Source: Coenobita brevimanus (lineage: Eukaryota > Arthropoda > Malacostraca > Decapoda > Coenobitidae). From it: a stretch of DNA of 64,000 nt. The notes under the pieces are model-generated. The model searched no databases. It was not told the origin of the DNA and saw only the letters and a list, made by a program, of their open reading frames with translations. The stretch lies in contig CM064696.1 of the NCBI GenBank assembly GCA_032717465.1, forward strand, positions 54,147,277-54,211,276, written 5' to 3'. Below are positions 59,456 to 64,000 of this stretch, piece after piece. Numbering within the stretch: position 1 is the stretch's first letter; each line of letters opens with the position of its first letter. Made by a program: the position numbers and the translations under genes.

Positions 59456-60504
59456 CCTGCTCCTCGGCCTCATCCTCTTACCTCCCTCATACTCTGAATT
59501 GTCCTTGCCTGGCATATGAGGAACTCAGAGTTACGGGGGCGAATTAACTGACCACCAGCTAATTGAGCTTAATTTTGCTAGAGGTTGGCCAGGTAGGGTG
59601 CTGAACATTATTGTAGACTAAATTTCCCATCGTTCAAGTCCAAGTTCATGAAAAATTTTAAACAAAAAAGTGGAGTGTACAGCTAGTTGCTTAGACACAT
59701 GAAAAATTAGCAACACATACTCTAACCTTGATAATCTCAACATTCACCTCACTTCTGGTTTCTTCACCCTTCAGAATTCAAGGTCCTCATATACTGACTT
59801 AAATTGAACTGCCATGGGACATAAATGTCAGCCATTGAGCCAACCTTCCAGATCAGACATAGGGTAATAGCCCTGAAATCTTTCAGTCTTTGATTTATAC
59901 CCACCTATCAGTCACTAACCTACTCATACATGATCCTTTCCACACACCATTATTTATACTTGGTCAAACAACACAAAACTTTTCCCATGCAATGTTGTTG
60001 ACCTGTCTTCTTTTGTATAATCTTTTTTACATGTTAATGCAGGTAGCCATATTCATGTTCATCATCATCCTAACCTTATTTCCACTTAGCGGTGAAGAAT
60101 GAGATTATGTAAATAATTGTTTTTCAGTCTTCTGGAATATGAATTGATGAAGAAAGTCTAGGTTTGGTTCTTTTATGCCTGTGTTGTAGACGTATGCTGC
60201 TAAGCTGCTTGCATCATTAATGGTGAGTATTTTTTGCCTACACAATTGGTCTGGCCCTGCAATGTTACCTCAACTAACTTGCCATATTATGATTACTTAT
60301 TTATTCAGCATCATCCACCCACCTAAAGGTATTTATTGTCACCTTTGTTTGAGCACCAGTCTTAAGGGCCAAATTCTCATCATTTAGGAGGCTCCTTAGT
60401 GTATCTTCCATTTTCATTTCTTCTGTGATGTGTTAATATAATCTTGTGTTATTCATGCGCACTGTGGTGATAATGAAAGGAAATTATTAATTCATAAGAG
60501 AATA

Positions 60505-60605
60505 TTAACCCCTTCAGTCCAGTGGCACATACAGTGTTTCATTTTATTCGTGCAAGACCGTTTTCTTCAACTCAGGATAGACTTTGAACTGGAGGGGTTA
60601 GATAT
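60505..60605. mobile_element. Short MITE with CCCCTTCAGTCC-type inverted ends
   Basis: Left end TTAACCCCTTCAGTCCAGTG; right end on the reverse strand CTAACCCCTCCAGTTCAAAG. It is about 100 bases. It is followed by AAGCAGAATGAAATTGTCTG-type sequence that also occurs near 3640, 3770, 37035, 37240, 61855 and 62355, so the unit is part of a wider dispersed family. Confidence 0.5.
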
Positions 60606-60864
60606 GGACTTCATTAGCTGCATCGCTACTAGAGATATTACTAAGCAGAATGAAATTGTCTGGAGATAGCCTGATTAATAAGTAGTAGCCCCAGGTTCAT
60701 CTGAAATTTGAACCCAGTGGACTGCAGGCTGAAATTGTCCCTCCCTTTCAGTCCACCATCCTCCTTTTGTGGGATACAGAGGATACTGAGGGTTTGTTTA
60801 CCATAACCTAGTAGTGGAGCATCCCAGTTGTATTGGTGCCACCACATGAAGGTATTCCTCTCCA

Positions 60865-60970
60865 GTATCAGTCTGAAGCGTGGCCCACTGGATTGGGGCT
60901 GTCTGGACATTGCTACTCCTCACCCTGTCCTAAGCTGGGAAAGGAGGTTCGGATGATGATGATGAATGAT
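60865..60970 (+). mobile_element. Truncated RTE-like 3' end with (GAT)n tail
   Basis: GAAGCGTGGCCCACTGGATTGG through CTCACCCTGTCCTAAGCTGGG and GGAGGTTCGGATGATGATGATG matches the last ~100 bases of the relic ending at 49032. Only the 3' tail is present. Confidence 0.7.
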
Positions 60971-61162
60971 GATTCCATTGTAGTGAGGGTGTTAATATGC
61001 AGTATGCAAAATAAAGTAAAGAACAGGTACTAGACAGTCTCCCAACCCAGTGAAAATACAAGACTTAGTCATCACTGCCAGGCCTGTTTACAAATGAAGT
61101 TCAGCTATGCTTGCCACTTCTCACAGAAACAATGCCACAACTACTGTACTCTGCTTCTGAAA

Positions 61163-61288
61163 TGTCATGCTCAGTAGCCAGTCATCATTCTAATTAGTAT
61201 CATCACAATTCCTCTATTTCTCAGCTGTCATGCTCAGTAGTCAGTCACCATTCTGATTAGTATCATCACCATTTTCCTGACTATTTTT
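61163..61288 (+). repeat. 63-bp direct repeat, two units
   Basis: TGTCATGCTCAGTAGCCAGT, then CATCATTCTAATTAGTATCATCAC, occurs at 61163 and again at 61226 with few changes. Downstream of RABEP1. Confidence 0.8.
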
Positions 61289-64000
61289 TCCATATGTTAC
61301 ATAACTTCAGACAGGCCTCTTGTAGCATGAAGCATTTTTATACCGTAGAACCATACTACAGCATGATTCAAAAGCCAGATTACATGGAGAAAATACTGAA
61401 TTATATATTGACACAGGGGAATAGTCACAGCACATTTTTTATGGCCACCATAAATGGCAATTTAGTGATTCACTTGTGCAGATATTTGTTACAGTGACGT
61501 AGCTCATTTCTGAGAATTGTGGGACAAGGTGTCAGTGGCTGCAGTGATATATTATTTTCTGATGTAACCTGACTTTTGAATCACTCCTTAATGTCATTTC
61601 CCATCCTGCCATATCCTTCATTCTCTCTCTAGGTTAACTTGCCAACATGAATATGAGACAAACCATGTACTCTCATCCATATAAAAATAGTTCAGCACTT
61701 GAATTTCTGAACCTTATACATCAAGGTGGTGTCTTTTTCTGTTTACTCCTGTTGCTACCACACAATTTTTATTGAGCTTTGAACAGGCTTCTTGTATTAA
61801 GGGATATTGAAGGGGTTTATTAAGGCCATAGCTGTCACATTCAGTTCAAAGAGTGAATCCTGAGCTGAACAAATCATGTGGTAGCAGCAGAAAGATGAAG
61901 ATAAAGTCACATTGATTGTAGGGGTTAAAGCCATTATCCCCATTGAAGCTGTATGTACTAACTTACCGGTATCATTTTGTACAGGTGCATTGTAATTTAG
62001 GTAATGATAAGGTAATGCTAAAAAGAAAAAAAAGATAGTCATCTACCTTACAGTTAGTGATCTATCCTCTTGAACATTGACCTCAATTCACAGCTATATC
62101 TTGAGCAAACCATATTATGACATGGTTATTGTGCAATCCCTTAGAAGATAAGTGTGCCCTCACTCGGAGATTAATTTACTCAGTCTGTAGCATCTTAATG
62201 TAGTCACTATCTGTCTGCCTGAGAATAATTTTTATTACAGTAACCCCATGAGTGTGGGGATGTCATTTTACTCTTGCCATCTCCTGACAATTTATTGAGC
62301 TTTGGATAGTGAAGGGGTTAGACATAGCATTAATAAACCCCTTCATTACAAAGAGCTTTTTCTAAGTTGAATAAACTTGTTTAATAGCAGCAAGAGTACA
62401 CTAAAAATGATGTCACCCATACTCAAAAGGTTTATACACAGTACACTCATGTACACAATTCAGTCCTCCTTGTACTGTATTGACCATTTCCACGTCTAAA
62501 AAAGAAAGAAAAAAAAAAAAGAGTGAGAGCCACCATGCCAAAATGCAGTGCTAATTATACGTAATGTAAATACTGTTCAGGTTTGTTTACATACAGTCAG
62601 CAGTGAAAATCCTGTCACCTCCCCTGCATCTCTGTCTCCCTCTGTGGACTTTAATAGTATTAATGGCGAATCCACAGCAACCGACGCTTGTGACTTTATT
62701 CGCTTCAAATTTACTGCACGTATTTTTGGAATCCATGGAGAGACAAGCAAGAGAGGCAGCTGGACTTTTGTTGCCGATAGTACATAAAAATGAGGGTGAG
62801 AAGGCAGTTTTATCGGAGCAGGATCTCCCATTATCTCATAGGGAGGCAAATTATGTACATATATTTTTGAGTGTTTACCGCATTAGCAGTTCCTCCTCTT
62901 TAAACCTGTAAATATTAAAAACTATACATATATCTTCTCTTACTCTGGTGTGATGCCTGTCATGGCAACTGGGAGAATATTGTATATGTTTATGGGATAA
63001 TACAGTTTAATTTTGTATGTCATGATCATTTTCTAATGATATTCATTGGAATTGCAAATAGAAAATTTCTCATTCATCAGTCAAGAATGAGTTATGCTCT
63101 TCTCTTTACCCTTTCACGTCAGCCATCATCAGTTGTAGATATAAAATTTTCTGCAAATATTTTAAACATTTCAGGACATTTAATATAATCACAGGTCCTC
63201 CCTGCAGGGACAGTTACTTGCTTGTGAATGATGGGTCTGTTCAGCCAGACAGACCATGGTTGCTCAATGACAGCAACAGCAGGTCCTCCCTTCCTTCTCC
63301 ACTTTTTATGGAGAATGAGAGACTGACTGGGATTGAGGTGTCTGGCTGTAGATAGATAGAATTAACAGGAGACATTGGAGGAATATTCAGTAATTGCACT
63401 GAGGATTACTGCTGCTGTATTTTTGGTGAAACTAAATAATTTTGGACAGAATTTTTTACATTATTCCTTATTTGTGATAACCAGTGACTCAGAGGAACGA
63501 CTGTGGAAGGAAAATTATCATGTTTTTTATTTTTGTTTTGTCACAGGATCTTTCATTTTCCATTATCAGAATTTGTCATTTCACCTATACACTGTTCACT
63601 TTACCTTATCATGCCATGCTAGTACATGATATTGGCTAGAATATGATGCTAGTCACAGGAAATGTTTTAAGAAATATAGAGTTGTAATATTGTCTTATTT
63701 TGATGTCAGGATACGGAAAATAAGCTGTAAAGTGATGGAAATATCCGACAAGTTAAGATGAATGAACTTTTGATTTTATAGTGTGTTGCTAATTAATTGT
63801 ATATTTGGGAGCTGACCTGAAAGGGTTAAAGTACTAAATAGAGAGCATTTTTAAGCCAGGAATATCTGAGAATTATTAGCTTCTTCAGAGTTTTGTACTT
63901 TTTCAAGATGCTTGGAGTAAATGTAAATGGTTATATTAAGCTACTCTTTCAAGTGACTGAATTTTATTGTTTTATTAACACGTATGTCTCATATCTAATT

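Larger units (their letters stand above)
59456..64000 (+). other. RABEP1 3' UTR and downstream intergenic DNA
   Basis: No AATAAA occurs within the first 1.5 kb after the stop, so the 3' end cannot be placed; candidates are at about 61012 (inside a family D repeat), 62331 and 62366. The stretch also holds the RTE tail at 60865, a family E copy (minus, 60680-60850), the 63-bp direct repeat and a LINE family B tail at 63325-63362 (GTGTCTGGCTGTAGATAGAT). No gene is recognised to the window end. Confidence 0.5.

Noticed and set aside
62548..62911. Cluster of open frames on both strands near 62.6-62.9 kb, with a good start context at 62534
   Set aside because: The start gives only nine codons (MPKCSANYT) and the longer frames have no recognisable domain; possibly a decayed transposase start, but not supportable.

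Overview
The window is nuclear DNA from an animal, most probably a decapod crustacean or a close arthropod relative. The evidence is two spliced protein genes with canonical GT-AG introns, very dense (GA/CT)n, (GT/CA)n, (GAT)n and (GATA)n microsatellites, many truncated non-LTR retrotransposons and SINEs, and CCTAA-rich sequence matching the arthropod telomere motif. There are no operons, tRNA genes, rRNA genes, CRISPR arrays or bacterial features. The taxon is inferred from sequence style; no species marker was found.

Layout. Positions 1-18.9 kb hold no recognisable host gene: simple repeats, antisense 3' ends of a LINE with a TAGA tail, a tRNA-derived SINE between two (GT)n tracts, a GC-rich degenerate gag-like block (11.6-12.9 kb), a poly(A)-tailed LINE 3' end (13.2-13.7 kb) and an antisense reverse-transcriptase relic (15.2-16.3 kb). 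Positions 18,971-23,065 on the minus strand carry a complete five-exon peflin gene (PEF1, 242 aa, penta-EF-hand). About 1 kb away, divergently transcribed on the plus strand, is a complete 21-exon gene (24,111-59,455, 991 aa) for a rabaptin-5 / RABEP1-like Rab effector that ends in a C-terminal FYVE zinc finger. Positions 59.5-64 kb are 3' UTR or intergenic sequence with small repeats.

Both genes act in membrane traffic. Peflin with its partner ALG-2 adjusts COPII coat function in response to Ca2+. Rabaptin-type proteins bridge Rab4/Rab5 on early endosomes, and the FYVE domain here should add direct PI3P binding. A shared divergent promoter is possible but not shown.

The most notable non-gene structures lie inside RABEP1. 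(i) Exon 5 is preceded by two decayed tandem copies of itself. (ii) A possible alternative first exon, in phase with exon 4, sits in the 12-kb intron 3. (iii) One dispersed sense-oriented repeat family in the introns has been hit twice by TTAA-specific (piggyBac-type) elements, in introns 9 and 11. (iv) A hAT-like MITE with a perfect 8-bp target duplication lies in intron 1. (v) Several microsatellites coincide with the 3' tails of LINE/SINE copies, which suggests how this genome gains them.
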